DNA of 41,354 bases from the NCBI GenBank assembly GCA_024654125.1, contig JANLIC010000141.1, positions 1 through 41,354 on the forward strand. Direction: 5' to 3'. The position numbers and the translations under genes were made by a program. The stretch comes from Sulfuricaulis sp. Lineage in GTDB: Bacteria; Pseudomonadota; Gammaproteobacteria; Acidiferrobacterales; Sulfurifustaceae. The notes under the pieces were generated by a model, which had not been told where the DNA came from, made no database searches, and saw only the letters and a list, made by a program, of their open reading frames with translations. Below are positions 1 to 8,406 of the stretch, one piece after another (position 1 is the first letter of the stretch; each line of letters opens with the position of its first letter).

Positions 1-324
1 CAGATCCGCGTCGTGGAGCCGCACGCGGTGTACACGGACGAGCGCGGCGAGCTGGTTATGGACGCTTATCAGACGCGCGGTTATTCCGCCTCCGGGCGTC
101 CGCCGCCGTTCTGGCGGCCGTTCCGCATGAACAAGATCACCGCCGTGTCGGTGCTGAAGGAGACGTTCCAGCCGCGGGTTTCCGAAGGCTTCAGCTCCAA
201 CCGCCTGAAGTATCGCAGCGGGCTGGTGTCGATCGTGCAGGACACCCAGCCGGCCTTCGCCTACGTTTACCCGGCCCAGACCACGGAGATCGGCCCGCAT
301 CTGCCGGAAAACATCAGACGCTAA
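1..324 (+). CDS. WYL-domain-like hypothetical protein, 5' end outside window
   Basis: The frame is open from base 1 and ends at 324, so the true start lies upstream. The visible 107 residues include RVVEPHAVYTDERGEL and a GYSASGRP..FWRPFR stretch, which resemble the WYL-type ligand-binding fold of small bacterial proteins (arginine and tyrosine-rich beta strands). I recognise the pattern but cannot name a gene. A strong intrinsic terminator follows 25 bases after the stop, so the unit ends here, convergent with the PTS operon. The function is unknown; a regulatory or ligand-sensing role would be inference from the fold only. Confidence 0.55.
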   Translation, partial: QIRVVEPHAVYTDERGELVMDAYQTRGYSASGRPPPFWRPFRMNKITAVSVLKETFQPRVSEGFSSNRLKYRSGLVSIVQDTQPAFAYVYPAQTTEIGPHLPENIRR

Positions 325-349
325 TCGTATATTTACCGCTACACCCATC

Positions 350-377
350 AAGCCGGCTCAATGCCGGCTTTGTTTTT
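350..377 (+). terminator. Rho-independent terminator overlapping the enzyme I stop codon
   Basis: There is a perfect 8-bp stem (AAGCCGGC / GCCGGCTT) with a 5-base loop, followed on the plus strand by TTGTTTTT. It terminates the partial plus-strand gene. The stem includes the last codons and stop (358-360) of the convergent enzyme I gene; on the minus strand there is no T-run after the stem, so it acts mainly in the plus direction. Confidence 0.8.
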
Positions 378-2085
378 CCACCAGCGTGTGCACTTGGCGC
401 GTCTCGCGCACTTTCAGAATATCCCGCGCAAAGCGCGTAAGCCGTCCGGCGTGCGCCTCGCGCACGATTTTCTTTACTTCCAGCATCGTGGCCGGGTGCA
501 TGCTGAACTCGGTGAGCCCTAGCCCCAGCAGCAGGCGCGTGTAACGCGGGTCGCCCGCCATTTCGCCGCACATCGCCACCGGAATGCGCGCCTGCTTGCC
601 AGCCTGAATCGTAATCGAAATCAGGCGCAGCACCGACGGGTGCAGGGGGTCGTAGAGATAGTTCACGGCGTCATCCACGCGGTCGATGGCGAGCGTGTAC
701 TGGATCAGGTCGTTGGTGCCGATCGAGAAAAAATCGAGATAGGGCGCGAATAAATCCGCCGACACCGCGGCCGCCGGCACCTCGATCATCCCCCCGATCG
801 GGATTTTGGCGTTGAATTTCACGCGCTCGCGCTTCAAGTCGCTCTTGGTTTCTTCGATCAAATCGAGCACCCGATAGAGTTCTTCCTGGCTCGACAGCAT
901 GGGGATCATCATTTTGACCTTGCCGAAGGCCGAGGCGCGCAAGATAGCGCGCAATTGCGGGCGAAAAAGACTGGTGTCGTGCAGGCACAGCCGCACCGCG
1001 CGCAGGCCGAGCGCCGGGTTGATCGTGATGGCGGCCCCGGCGCGCCCACCGTCCACCTGTTTGTCGGCGCCGAGGTCGAGCGTGCGGATGGTCACGGGCT
1101 TGCCCGGCAGCGATTTGATCACCTTGACGTAGGAGCGGAACTGCTCCTCCTCGTTCGGCGGTTCGGGGCGGTTCATGAACAGGAATTCCGTGCGGTACAG
1201 GCCGATGCCTTCAGCGCCAGCCTGGGCCGCGGCGCGCACGTCGGCCGGCAATTCGATGTTGGCCAGCAGGCTGATGCGCCGCCCGTCGCGCGTCACCGCC
1301 CGGCTGGTCTTGAGGCGATTAAGTTCGCGCTTCTGCCGGACGATGTCTTTCTGTCGCCGTCGGTATTCGTTGATGGTCGAGCGATCGGGCGCGATGATGA
1401 GCATGCCGCGCTTGCCGTCGACGATCAGTTCCTCGCCGGAGTTGACGTAATGGGTGGCGCTGTGCGCCGCCACGATCGCGGGGATGCCGAGACTGCGGGC
1501 GAGAATCGCGGTGTGCGAGATCGGTCCACCGAGGCTGGTGACAAAGGCGCGTACGCGGTTGTGCTTGAGCATGACCGTGTCGGCCGGCGTCAGATCGTCC
1601 GCCACGATTATCTGACCTTCCGCCATTTTCTCATGCTCGTCGTAATTCTGTTGCAACAGGTTGCGCAGGATGCGGTTGACCACCTGGCTCACGTCAATTT
1701 TCTTGTTGCGCAGATAGGGGTCGTCCATCTGCTCGAATATTTCGCTCAGGATCTCGCTCTGAATCTTCAGCGCCCATTCGGCGTTGCACTGCTGCTGCCG
1801 GATCATTTCAGCCGGTGCCGTGGAGATCATCTTGTCGTCGAGCATGAGCAAATGGGCATCGAGGAAGCTCGTGGCCTCCGGCGGCGCATTGGCGGGTATG
1901 TGCTCGCGGATGGTCACCAGCTGGCGGCGCGAGGCCTCGACCGCACGTTGGAAGCGCGTCACCTCGTCATCGAGGTATTCCCGGGGAATGGCGTATTCCG
2001 GGATGTCCGGCAGATCGCGCTGCAGCACGAAGGCCTTGCCGATGACGACGCCGTTACTGACGCCGGTGCCGTGCAGGGCTAACAT
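358..2085 (-). CDS. ptsI: Phosphoenolpyruvate-protein phosphotransferase (PTS enzyme I)
   Basis: Enzyme I takes phosphate from PEP onto a histidine and passes it to HPr in the cytoplasm. From ATG 2085 the product is 575 residues, the standard EI length, and begins MLALHGTGVSNGVVIG. The phospho-histidine lies in GGPISHTAILARS (about H191). The PEP-binding TIM barrel carries FFSIGTNDLIQYTLA and the catalytic cysteine motif PVAMCGEMAGDP. There is no N-terminal GAF domain, so it is PtsI-like rather than PtsP-like. An in-frame TTG at 2136 would add 17 residues encoded by a tandem repeat, and I reject it. It is the last gene of the rpoN-hprK-rapZ-EIIA-HPr-EI run, 108 bases after HPr. With no permease nearby the role is probably regulatory. 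Confidence 0.95.
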   Translation of the reverse strand: MLALHGTGVSNGVVIGKAFVLQRDLPDIPEYAIPREYLDDEVTRFQRAVEASRRQLVTIREHIPANAPPEATSFLDAHLLMLDDKMISTAPAEMIRQQQCNAEWALKIQSEILSEIFEQMDDPYLRNKKIDVSQVVNRILRNLLQQNYDEHEKMAEGQIIVADDLTPADTVMLKHNRVRAFVTSLGGPISHTAILARSLGIPAIVAAHSATHYVNSGEELIVDGKRGMLIIAPDRSTINEYRRRQKDIVRQKRELNRLKTSRAVTRDGRRISLLANIELPADVRAAAQAGAEGIGLYRTEFLFMNRPEPPNEEEQFRSYVKVIKSLPGKPVTIRTLDLGADKQVDGGRAGAAITINPALGLRAVRLCLHDTSLFRPQLRAILRASAFGKVKMMIPMLSSQEELYRVLDLIEETKSDLKRERVKFNAKIPIGGMIEVPAAAVSADLFAPYLDFFSIGTNDLIQYTLAIDRVDDAVNYLYDPLHPSVLRLISITIQAGKQARIPVAMCGEMAGDPRYTRLLLGLGLTEFSMHPATMLEVKKIVREAHAGRLTRFARDILKVRETRQVHTLVEKQSRH

Positions 2086-2124
2086 AATCTCAAGACGAAC
2101 GCGCGGAGCGAGTAGGGCTTCATT

Positions 2125-2190
2125 TTGGGAAAGCAAGCCTGCACAAAAATAGCCATCTTGGGAAAGCAGGCCTGCACAAAAATATCCATA
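2125..2190. repeat. 33-bp tandem duplication between HPr and enzyme I genes
   Basis: Two head-to-tail 33-base units (2125-2157 and 2158-2190) differ at three positions. Each carries GCAAGCCTGC or the perfect palindrome GCAGGCCTGC next to an A-rich tract. The pair fills most of the 108-base gap between the HPr stop (2194) and the enzyme I start (2085), and nothing else is seen in that gap. Confidence 0.85.
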
Positions 2191-2193
2191 AAA

Positions 2194-2463
2194 TTATTCG
2201 CCCTCCCCGAAGCGGTTGTAGATCAACTCGGCGAGCGATTCCAGCGCCTGCTTCTCGTCCTTGCCGTCGGCGCACAGCTCGATTTCCGCGCCCTTGGCGG
2301 CCGCCAACATCATGATGCCCATGATGCTCTTGCCGTTGACCTGTTGCCCGTTGCGCTTGAGCGTGACCTCGGCGTTGAAACCGGAGGCGAGGCTGACGAA
2401 CTTGGCGGACGCGCGTGCGTGCATCCCGAGCTTGTTGATGATGGTAATTTTCTGGCAGCGCAT
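2194..2463 (-). CDS. ptsH: Phosphocarrier protein HPr
   Basis: This is an 89-residue HPr. It accepts phosphate from enzyme I on His15 (motif NKLGMHARAS) and can be phosphorylated by HPr kinase on Ser46 (motif NGKSIMGIM). Both residues sit at the exact canonical positions when counting from ATG 2463. That ATG overlaps the EIIA stop by one base (TAATG), a translational-coupling arrangement. With hprK and rapZ just upstream, HPr can carry both His-P and Ser-P, the regulatory type of PTS in proteobacteria that lack sugar permeases. Confidence 0.95.
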   Translation of the reverse strand: MRCQKITIINKLGMHARASAKFVSLASGFNAEVTLKRNGQQVNGKSIMGIMMLAAAKGAEIELCADGKDEKQALESLAELIYNRFGEGE

Positions 2464-2897
2464 TATTTCGTTTCCTGCGCCTTGGTAGGGTTGGCGGCGC
2501 AGATGATGCCGCCGCAACCACCGCTCAGTGCCTTATCGATCAGGTCGTCCATGGCGCTATGCCGGTAATTGAGCACGCGCAGAAGCATGGGCAGATTGAT
2601 CCCCGTGATCAGCTCGATGGTCCCGCGTTTCAGCTGGCGGCAGGCGATATTCGTATGGGTGGCGCCGTATACGTCGGCCAGGATCAGCACGCCTTCGCCC
2701 CGGTCCACCTTTTGGATGCTCTGGCGCAGCGAGGCCTCGATCTGTTCGGGTGGCGCCGAATGATCGAACTCGGTGGGCTCAAGCTGCGGGGGACGGCTGC
2801 CGAGCGTATGCACCACCGTGGCAATCAGGCCGGCGCCGAGGTTTTTTTCCGCGAGGATGAGCAGTCCGATCATGGGTATCCCTGACTCCGTATTCAT
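2463..2897 (-). CDS. Mannose-family PTS EIIA component lacking the usual active-site histidine
   Basis: This 144-residue protein (or 136 from the internal ATG at 2873) matches the single-domain EIIA-Man of proteobacterial regulatory PTS. It shows MIGLLIL near the N-terminus, GEGVLILADVYGAT, ITGINLPMLLRVLNYR and SGGCGGI near the C-terminus. In this family the first strand is followed by a THG motif whose histidine accepts phosphate from HPr; here the stretch reads LILAEKNLG, with no histidine. The codons read cleanly, and a simple one-base shift does not restore THG. The conserved Asp of the DVYGAT loop is kept, while the usual Pro after it is His. ATG 2897 overlaps the rapZ stop (ATGA), and the gene overlaps HPr by one base. 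It may work as a non-phosphorylatable partner protein (inference). Confidence 0.85.
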   Translation of the reverse strand: MNTESGIPMIGLLILAEKNLGAGLIATVVHTLGSRPPQLEPTEFDHSAPPEQIEASLRQSIQKVDRGEGVLILADVYGATHTNIACRQLKRGTIELITGINLPMLLRVLNYRHSAMDDLIDKALSGGCGGIICAANPTKAQETK

Positions 2898-3766
2898 TTC
2901 GACACGTCGCTGCTGTGCAGTTCCCGGTGGCGCACCTGCGTCTTCACGTCCTTGCTCGAAAAGTGTTCCGCCAGGCGGCGCACCAGATAGACCGAGCGAT
3001 GCTGCCCGCCGGTGCAGCCGATGGCGATGGTGAGATAGGTGCGGTCTTCGCGCTCGAAGCGCGGCAACCATTTTTCGAGGAAGCCGCGAATCTCAACGAT
3101 CATCGCCTCGACATCTTCGTGTTTTTCCAGAAAACGCACAACCGGCTCGTCCAGCCCCGTGTACTGGCGCAGTTCGGTCTGCCAGTAGGGGTTGGGCAGA
3201 CAGCGCACGTCGAACACGTAATCGGCGTCCAGCGGTGTGCCGTGCTTGTAGCCGAAGGACTGGAAAAGTATGGTCAGGCCCGGGGTTTCGTCGCCGCGCG
3301 CGAAATTCCGCACCTGCGCGCGCAGCTCGTGCGGCGTGGTACGGGTGGTTTCGATGCGTAGCGCGGCCTCTAACGACAGTGGTTCGAGAAGTTTTTTCTC
3401 GGCGCGAATCGCCTCGACCAGTGGCGTTTCGTGATCCGACATGGGATGTTTTCGTCGAGTTTCCTTGAAGCGCTTGACCAGGATGGAATCCTCGGCCTCC
3501 AGAAAAATGATGCGGTAGTGAATGCCGCGCGTGCGCAGATCGCCGAGGCTTTTCGGCAGATCGGCGAGAAAGGCGCGATTGCGCACATCCAAACCGATGG
3601 CCACGTTCGGGATGGCGTGGTTGCGCATGTCGGTGAGCAGGCCGGCGAAGTGCGGCAGCAGCGCCGCCGGCAGGTTGTCGATGCAATAAAAGCCGATGTC
3701 TTCCAGGGACTGGAGCGCGATGGTTTTCCCGGATCCGGACAGACCGCTGACAATGAAGAAGCTCAT
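2894..3766 (-). CDS. rapZ: RNase adapter protein / nucleotide-binding protein RapZ (YvcJ family)
   Basis: The protein has 290 residues with an N-terminal P-loop GLSGSGKT (8-15), then DNLPAALLP, GLDVRNR and the C-terminal signature IAIGCTGGQHRSVYL. In enterobacteria RapZ binds small RNAs and guides RNase E in controlling glucosamine-6-phosphate synthase; the C-terminal domain binds RNA. Family length is about 285, so it is intact. The hprK stop codon (TAA) is directly followed by this ATG, and its own TGA overlaps the EIIA ATG by four bases, so it sits inside a tightly coupled operon. Confidence 0.95.
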   Translation of the reverse strand: MSFFIVSGLSGSGKTIALQSLEDIGFYCIDNLPAALLPHFAGLLTDMRNHAIPNVAIGLDVRNRAFLADLPKSLGDLRTRGIHYRIIFLEAEDSILVKRFKETRRKHPMSDHETPLVEAIRAEKKLLEPLSLEAALRIETTRTTPHELRAQVRNFARGDETPGLTILFQSFGYKHGTPLDADYVFDVRCLPNPYWQTELRQYTGLDEPVVRFLEKHEDVEAMIVEIRGFLEKWLPRFEREDRTYLTIAIGCTGGQHRSVYLVRRLAEHFSSKDVKTQVRHRELHSSDVSK

Positions 3767-4885
3767 TTAATCCACTTTGTGGCGGACCTTGCGCAGCGCA
3801 TCCCCCGCGGGCGCCGCTGAGTGGCGCGGACCGCGGTTGTTCATGTGATCAGTGTGACGCTTGATGAATTCCTCGAGCGGGTCGAATCCCCACATGTGCA
3901 GGATGTAGGCGCGGGTGGCGGTTTCCACCAGCACCGCCAGGTTGCGGCCGGGACCGACGAACAGCGCCACCTCCGGTATCTCCACGTCGAGAATGCGACG
4001 GGTCTTCTGTTTCGACTGGAGGCGGTCGATCTTGCTCTGTTTCCGGCGGTGCATGGCCTCGAGGCGCACGATCAGGTGCAGCTTTTTCTTGTGTCGAACG
4101 GCGGTCTCGCCGAACATCAGGCGCACGTCCAGTATCCCCAGGCCGCGCACTTCGAGAAAGTCGGACAGCAGCGTGGGGCATTGTCCCACGATCACGTCCG
4201 GCCCGACCCGCACGAATTCCACGGCATCGTCCGCAATCAGGCGATGATTGCGCGAAAGCAGTTCGAGCGCGAGCTCGCTCTTGCCGATACCGGATTCGCC
4301 GGTGATCAACACCCCCATGCCCATGACTTCCATGTAAACCCCGTGCACGGTGGAGCGCGGCGCCAGCGCCCGGGTAAGGTAATACTGGAGATGATCGATG
4401 ACCAACGGGCTCGGAAGCGGAGACGATAACAGAGCGAGCGAAGCCTCGGCGGCGGCGGCGATCAGGCTGGCGGACTTCTTGCCGTTGGCGACGATCACGA
4501 GCGAGGTTTTGTCGCAACTGAACAGCTTGTGCACTACCTCCGCCTGCTCCGCTTCGGTGAGCTTTCGGAGGTAGTCAAGTTCCGCCTCGCCAATGACCTG
4601 GACGCGGTTCGGATGGACGAAATTGAGGTGGCCCACGAGGGCCATGCCCGGGAATTTAGCGGTCGTGGGTTCGAGCAGGCGGGTCTTGCCGGCCTCACCC
4701 GCTACCCACTTGAGGTTAAGCGGCGCCGATTCGGCCTCGAAGAGGTCGTCAACCGTGACTACCGGTGTGGTCTGGGAATCGGCGACCGGGCCGGATTTCA
4801 ACGCGGTCGATGCACCGGTGGATTGCTTCCGTGGTTTGCGCCGCAAGCAGCGGTTGCCTCGTAGGGTTGCGGAAAAATTCTGCAC
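3767..4885 (-). CDS. hprK: HPr kinase/phosphorylase
   Basis: This bifunctional enzyme phosphorylates and dephosphorylates Ser46 of HPr. The C-terminal kinase domain holds RSTVHGV (His near 181), the P-loop GESGIGKS (196-203), the Asp pair LIADDAVEF, and the family signature LEVRGLGILDV (244-254). IPEVALFVGPGRNLAVL and WGFDPLEEFI follow. At 372 residues it is longer than the usual 310-320. The extra length is about 35 residues before VVTVDDLFEAE and a short tail after the FIKRH motif. The only start found for this frame is GTG 4885; the region before residue 40 has poor family character, so the true start is uncertain. It lies between rpoN and rapZ. Confidence 0.92.
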   Translation of the reverse strand: MQNFSATLRGNRCLRRKPRKQSTGASTALKSGPVADSQTTPVVTVDDLFEAESAPLNLKWVAGEAGKTRLLEPTTAKFPGMALVGHLNFVHPNRVQVIGEAELDYLRKLTEAEQAEVVHKLFSCDKTSLVIVANGKKSASLIAAAAEASLALLSSPLPSPLVIDHLQYYLTRALAPRSTVHGVYMEVMGMGVLITGESGIGKSELALELLSRNHRLIADDAVEFVRVGPDVIVGQCPTLLSDFLEVRGLGILDVRLMFGETAVRHKKKLHLIVRLEAMHRRKQSKIDRLQSKQKTRRILDVEIPEVALFVGPGRNLAVLVETATRAYILHMWGFDPLEEFIKRHTDHMNNRGPRHSAAPAGDALRKVRHKVD

Positions 4886-4967
4886 GCCGGTTCGGGACGG
4901 GCAGGGCGAACTTCATTGTATCAGGTTTGGCGTCGAGGGAATGGGTCCTGTCCCCGGCGCGGCCGGA

Positions 4968-6458
4968 TCAAATCAGCGACTTGCGCTGATTGGATGGGGG
5001 GATGTTCATGGACTCGCGGTATTTGGCGACGGTCCGGCGGGCAATATTGATACCCTGCTCGGACAGGATTTCGGCGATTGTGCTGTCGCTGATGGGCTTG
5101 GTGGTCGTTTCGCACTCCACCAGCTTTTTGATAATCGAGCGAATCGCGGTCGCCGAACAGGAGCCGCCGTCCGCGGTGGCGACATGGCTGGAGAAGAAAT
5201 ACTTAAGCTCGAATATCCCGCGCGGCGTGAGCATGTACTTGTTGGTGGTGACGCGCGAGATCGTGGACTCGTGCATGCTCACGCTCTCGGCGACATCGTG
5301 GAGCACCAGCGGTTTCATGGCCTCCGCCCCGTGATCGAAAAAAGCGCGCTGACGGTCAACGATGTTGCGGGCGACCTTTAGCAGGGTTTCGTTGCGCGAG
5401 ACCAGGCTCTTGATGAACCAGCGCGCCTGCTGTAGCTGGTCCTGCAGGTAGCGGTTGTCGGCACTGGAATCGCCCCGGTGGATCATCTTTTCATACTGGC
5501 GGTTGATGCGTAGTTTCGGCGATACGTCCGAGTTGAGTTCCGCGCGCCATACCCCGCGAAATTTCCTGACAATAATGTCGGGCACAACGTAGCCGGCTTG
5601 AGACGAGGTGACGGAATTGCCCGGTCTCGGGTTGAGGCCCTGGATCAGCTGGAGGGCCGATTGCAATTCCTCCGCGCTGAGCTTCAGAAGTCGTCGCAAC
5701 TGGGCATAATCCCGGGCGGCCAGCAGCGCCAGGTTCGCCGGCGTGGCGAGCTCCCTCGCCGCTTTCAAGTCTGGGGAGTCGGGCGACAGTAATTTCATTT
5801 GCAGTTGTAGACATTCGGCCAAGTCGCGTGCCCCCACGCCGAGGGGGTCATAGTTGTGAATCTGGTGCAATACCGCCTCGATTTCGTCCATTTCGATGGC
5901 ATGATTTTTTCCCAGGACCTGCTGGATTTCATCGAGCTTACAACTCAAGTAGCCGTCTTCATTGATGGCGTCGATCAGGGCCAGCGCGATTTGCTTGTCG
6001 GTGTCCGTGTACGGTGTCATTTGCATCTGCCACAAAAGGTGATCGCGCAGTGTTTGCGGGGGACTGTTGCGGGCGTCAATGTCGGGGAAGTCATCGTTGG
6101 ATCCGGAGCGGCTGGATAGGGGGGCCCTCATCGGCTCGAAGGTTTCGTCCCAGTCGGTTTCGCTTTCCTCGCCGGGGTCGTTATCGGTGGCGGGCAGCGC
6201 TTCCACGTCATCGGAGGACTCACCAGTATCTTCACCGTTCGCCTCCTTGGAATCGGTCGTGGACAATTCCGTGTCATTTTTAGCTTCCGGGATTTCTTCT
6301 TCCCGCTCGTTTTCCTCGAGCAGCGGGTTGCTTTCGAGCGCTTCCTGAATTTCCTGTTGCAGTTCGACGGAAGACAACTGCAACAGCCGGATCGCCTGCT
6401 GCAGTTGGGGGGTGATGGTTAAATGCTGACCCAGCTTAAAATCAAGTGACTGCTTCAT
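4968..6458 (-). CDS. rpoN: RNA polymerase sigma-54 factor
   Basis: The protein has 496 residues. The N-terminal glutamine-rich activator-interacting region I begins MKQSLDFKLGQHLTITPQLQ. An acidic region II (about 55-110) follows, then the core-binding region, and the C-terminal RpoN box ARRTVAKYRE, which contacts the -24 element. The length is normal. It directs transcription that depends on AAA+ activators. It is preceded by lptB (169-base gap) and followed after 82 bases by hprK. The hpf and ptsN genes that usually follow rpoN are not present in that gap. Confidence 0.96.
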   Translation of the reverse strand: MKQSLDFKLGQHLTITPQLQQAIRLLQLSSVELQQEIQEALESNPLLEENEREEEIPEAKNDTELSTTDSKEANGEDTGESSDDVEALPATDNDPGEESETDWDETFEPMRAPLSSRSGSNDDFPDIDARNSPPQTLRDHLLWQMQMTPYTDTDKQIALALIDAINEDGYLSCKLDEIQQVLGKNHAIEMDEIEAVLHQIHNYDPLGVGARDLAECLQLQMKLLSPDSPDLKAARELATPANLALLAARDYAQLRRLLKLSAEELQSALQLIQGLNPRPGNSVTSSQAGYVVPDIIVRKFRGVWRAELNSDVSPKLRINRQYEKMIHRGDSSADNRYLQDQLQQARWFIKSLVSRNETLLKVARNIVDRQRAFFDHGAEAMKPLVLHDVAESVSMHESTISRVTTNKYMLTPRGIFELKYFFSSHVATADGGSCSATAIRSIIKKLVECETTTKPISDSTIAEILSEQGINIARRTVAKYRESMNIPPSNQRKSLI

Positions 6459-6627
6459 AATGAAAGCTCTTTGAAAAACAGCTCATTCGGCCCGAGGTCG
6501 TCCAGAAAAATCAGTCTACTAGAGTTTAGTCCAATTACCCGACAGGAAGGCACGTCTTTTGTGCAGGCACCGGCTCAAACAGCGGCTATACTTATTCCAC
6601 CTTCATCAATATATGGTTACTTGTCCT

Positions 6628-7422
6628 TCACAGGCGAAAATCTTCGCCCAAATAAACTTTTCTAACGGTTTCATTATACAAGATATCTTCCGGCTTGCCG
6701 GACGTCAGCAACTGGCCGTCGCTCAGGATATACGCGCGGTCACAAATCTTCAGGGTTTCGCGCACGCTGTGATCGGTAATTAGTACGCCGATCTGGCGCT
6801 GTTGCAGGTGTCTGATCAACTCCTGAATTTCCAGGACTGAAATAGGATCCACGCCGGCGAAAGGTTCGTCCAGCAGGACGAAACTCGGGGTCGTTGCCAG
6901 CGCGCGCGCGATTTCCACGCGTCGTCGTTCGCCTCCTGAAAGACTGACGCCGAGGGTGTCGCGCCGCGCGGTAATATTGAGATCGTGCAGCAGTTCCTCA
7001 AGAATACGTTTGCGTTCCGAGTCCGGCAGCTCGGTTCGCGTCTCGAGGATAGCCATGATGTTTTCATGCACCGTCAGGTTGCGGAACACCGACGGTTCCT
7101 GCGGCAAGTAGCCCAGGCCGAGGCGCGCGCGTTTATGCATCGGCAGATCGCCGATGCTGGTCTCGTCGAGGTGTATGACCCCGCTGTCCATCGGTATCAA
7201 GCCCACGATCATGTAAAAACAAGTGGTTTTACCGGCACCGTTCGGGCCGAGCAGACCGACGATTTCGCCGCTTTGAATCTCGAGCGTGACATCCTTCACG
7301 ACCTGCCGCCCGCGGTATTCCTTGGTAAGATTTTCGGCCAAGAGCCGGCTTCCCGGCGCCTTCGGTGCGGCCGACGTGGATTTGTTTCGTGCGTTTTTGT
7401 TCTGGCGGATTTTGTCGTTCAT
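6628..7422 (-). CDS. lptB: LPS export ABC transporter ATP-binding protein LptB
   Basis: This is the cytoplasmic ATPase of the Lpt machine that drives lipopolysaccharide from the inner membrane toward the outer membrane with LptF/LptG. It shows Walker [10 protein letters not shown], a Q-loop ([12 protein letters not shown]), signature LSGGERRR, Walker B FVLLDEP and an H-loop in ITDHSV. From ATG 7422 it has 264 residues, about 25 more at the N-terminus (basic, disordered-looking) than the usual 240. An ORF start at 7512 would overlap lptA heavily and is rejected. It starts 7 bases after the lptA stop. Confidence 0.94.
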   Translation of the reverse strand: MNDKIRQNKNARNKSTSAAPKAPGSRLLAENLTKEYRGRQVVKDVTLEIQSGEIVGLLGPNGAGKTTCFYMIVGLIPMDSGVIHLDETSIGDLPMHKRARLGLGYLPQEPSVFRNLTVHENIMAILETRTELPDSERKRILEELLHDLNITARRDTLGVSLSGGERRRVEIARALATTPSFVLLDEPFAGVDPISVLEIQELIRHLQQRQIGVLITDHSVRETLKICDRAYILSDGQLLTSGKPEDILYNETVRKVYLGEDFRL

Positions 7423-7429
7423 GCGGGCA

Positions 7430-7966
7430 TCAGAGGAGTGGGGGCGATACTTCGGGGCCGGTTTTTTTGGGTTGTATGACGGCGTGCACGCGGCCGTTGT
7501 TTTTCTCATCACCCTTGGCGTTCAGGCTTTTCGAATTGAGATCGTAGTACAGCACGTCGGCGGTGACCAGGTCTTCCCCGCGTCGCAACGTCACTTGGCC
7601 GATCATGTCGATTCTTCTCTGTGAAAAATGGTAATCCACGCGTGCGGCCTCAGCCAGGATTTCCGTGTTATCGCCATCGGGACCCTGGCGCAGCTTTACA
7701 GGCTTGCCCGTGGCGCGCATAAGTTCGGTTTTGCCTTGGCGCGAAAAGATCTCGACCCGGTCTGCACTGATGGACAACCGCCCCTGCTCGGCCACGACGT
7801 TACCGTTGTATATCACCGTCCCGGTCTTGTCGTTGGCCTCCACGGTACGGGCATCGATTCGTATCGGCTCATCCTCGTTGCGCTTGGCGGCATTCGACGT
7901 GGCGGCCGCGAACAAGGACGCCCATAGGCAGCAGACAATCAGTGAACGGGCGGTGCATGTTTTCAC
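7430..7966 (-). CDS. lptA: LPS transport periplasmic protein LptA
   Basis: The 178-residue product has an N-terminal signal peptide (hydrophobic run [14 protein letters not shown], likely cut after SNA). It has the OstA/LptA beta-jellyroll pattern: [28 protein letters not shown] and later [16 protein letters not shown]. LptA forms the periplasmic bridge between LptC and LptD. The C-terminus is a Pro-rich tail. It follows lptC by 5 bases and precedes lptB by 7, so the three are co-transcribed. Confidence 0.93.
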   Translation of the reverse strand: MKTCTARSLIVCCLWASLFAAATSNAAKRNEDEPIRIDARTVEANDKTGTVIYNGNVVAEQGRLSISADRVEIFSRQGKTELMRATGKPVKLRQGPDGDNTEILAEAARVDYHFSQRRIDMIGQVTLRRGEDLVTADVLYYDLNSKSLNAKGDEKNNGRVHAVIQPKKTGPEVSPPLL

Positions 7967-7971
7967 ATGGA

Positions 7972-8406
7972 TTACCGGTCGAGCAAAATTTTCATTTTGT
8001 CCACCCGGATATCACCGCCGGCGCGGCGCGGGTCGCGGCCCCGGGACGAGATCGTGTTGCCTTCCAGGATTATTTCGCTCCTGTCCTTTGGCATCCAGCC
8101 CTTGTCCGCGCGGGTGTGGACCGGTGGCGAACCTTCGCGGTACTGGACGAGATAGGGCTGATTCAGGTTGGAACTGCCGTCATCGCCATAATGGATCAGG
8201 TGCACGGCGGAGAGGGTGTAATGCCTCCGCCCCTGGGCATCCATGACGGTGACGTTGAAATTCTCGACGGTGTAGTCGGGATCATGACGTAATTTCCCGT
8301 CGAAGATCTTTTCCGGAACCGAGACCGTGCGGGTCAGCCACCAGGAACCGGTCGCGAGCAACAACAGCGAGGCGGCAATGGCCAGGCGTTTGGCGCCCAG
8401 AATCAT
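7972..8406 (-). CDS. lptC: LPS export protein LptC
   Basis: From ATG 8406 the product is 144 residues with one N-terminal membrane anchor (LAIAASLLLLATGSWWL) and a periplasmic domain (YTVENFNVTVMDAQGRRHYTL) typical of LptC, which receives LPS from LptBFG and hands it to LptA. The ATG overlaps the kdsC TAA by one base (TAATG). A longer frame starting at 8487 lies inside kdsC and places extra residues before the anchor, so it is rejected. Sequence conservation in this family is low; the call rests on the fold pattern plus position between kdsC and lptA. Confidence 0.9.
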   Translation of the reverse strand: MILGAKRLAIAASLLLLATGSWWLTRTVSVPEKIFDGKLRHDPDYTVENFNVTVMDAQGRRHYTLSAVHLIHYGDDGSSNLNQPYLVQYREGSPPVHTRADKGWMPKDRSEIILEGNTISSRGRDPRRAGGDIRVDKMKILLDR

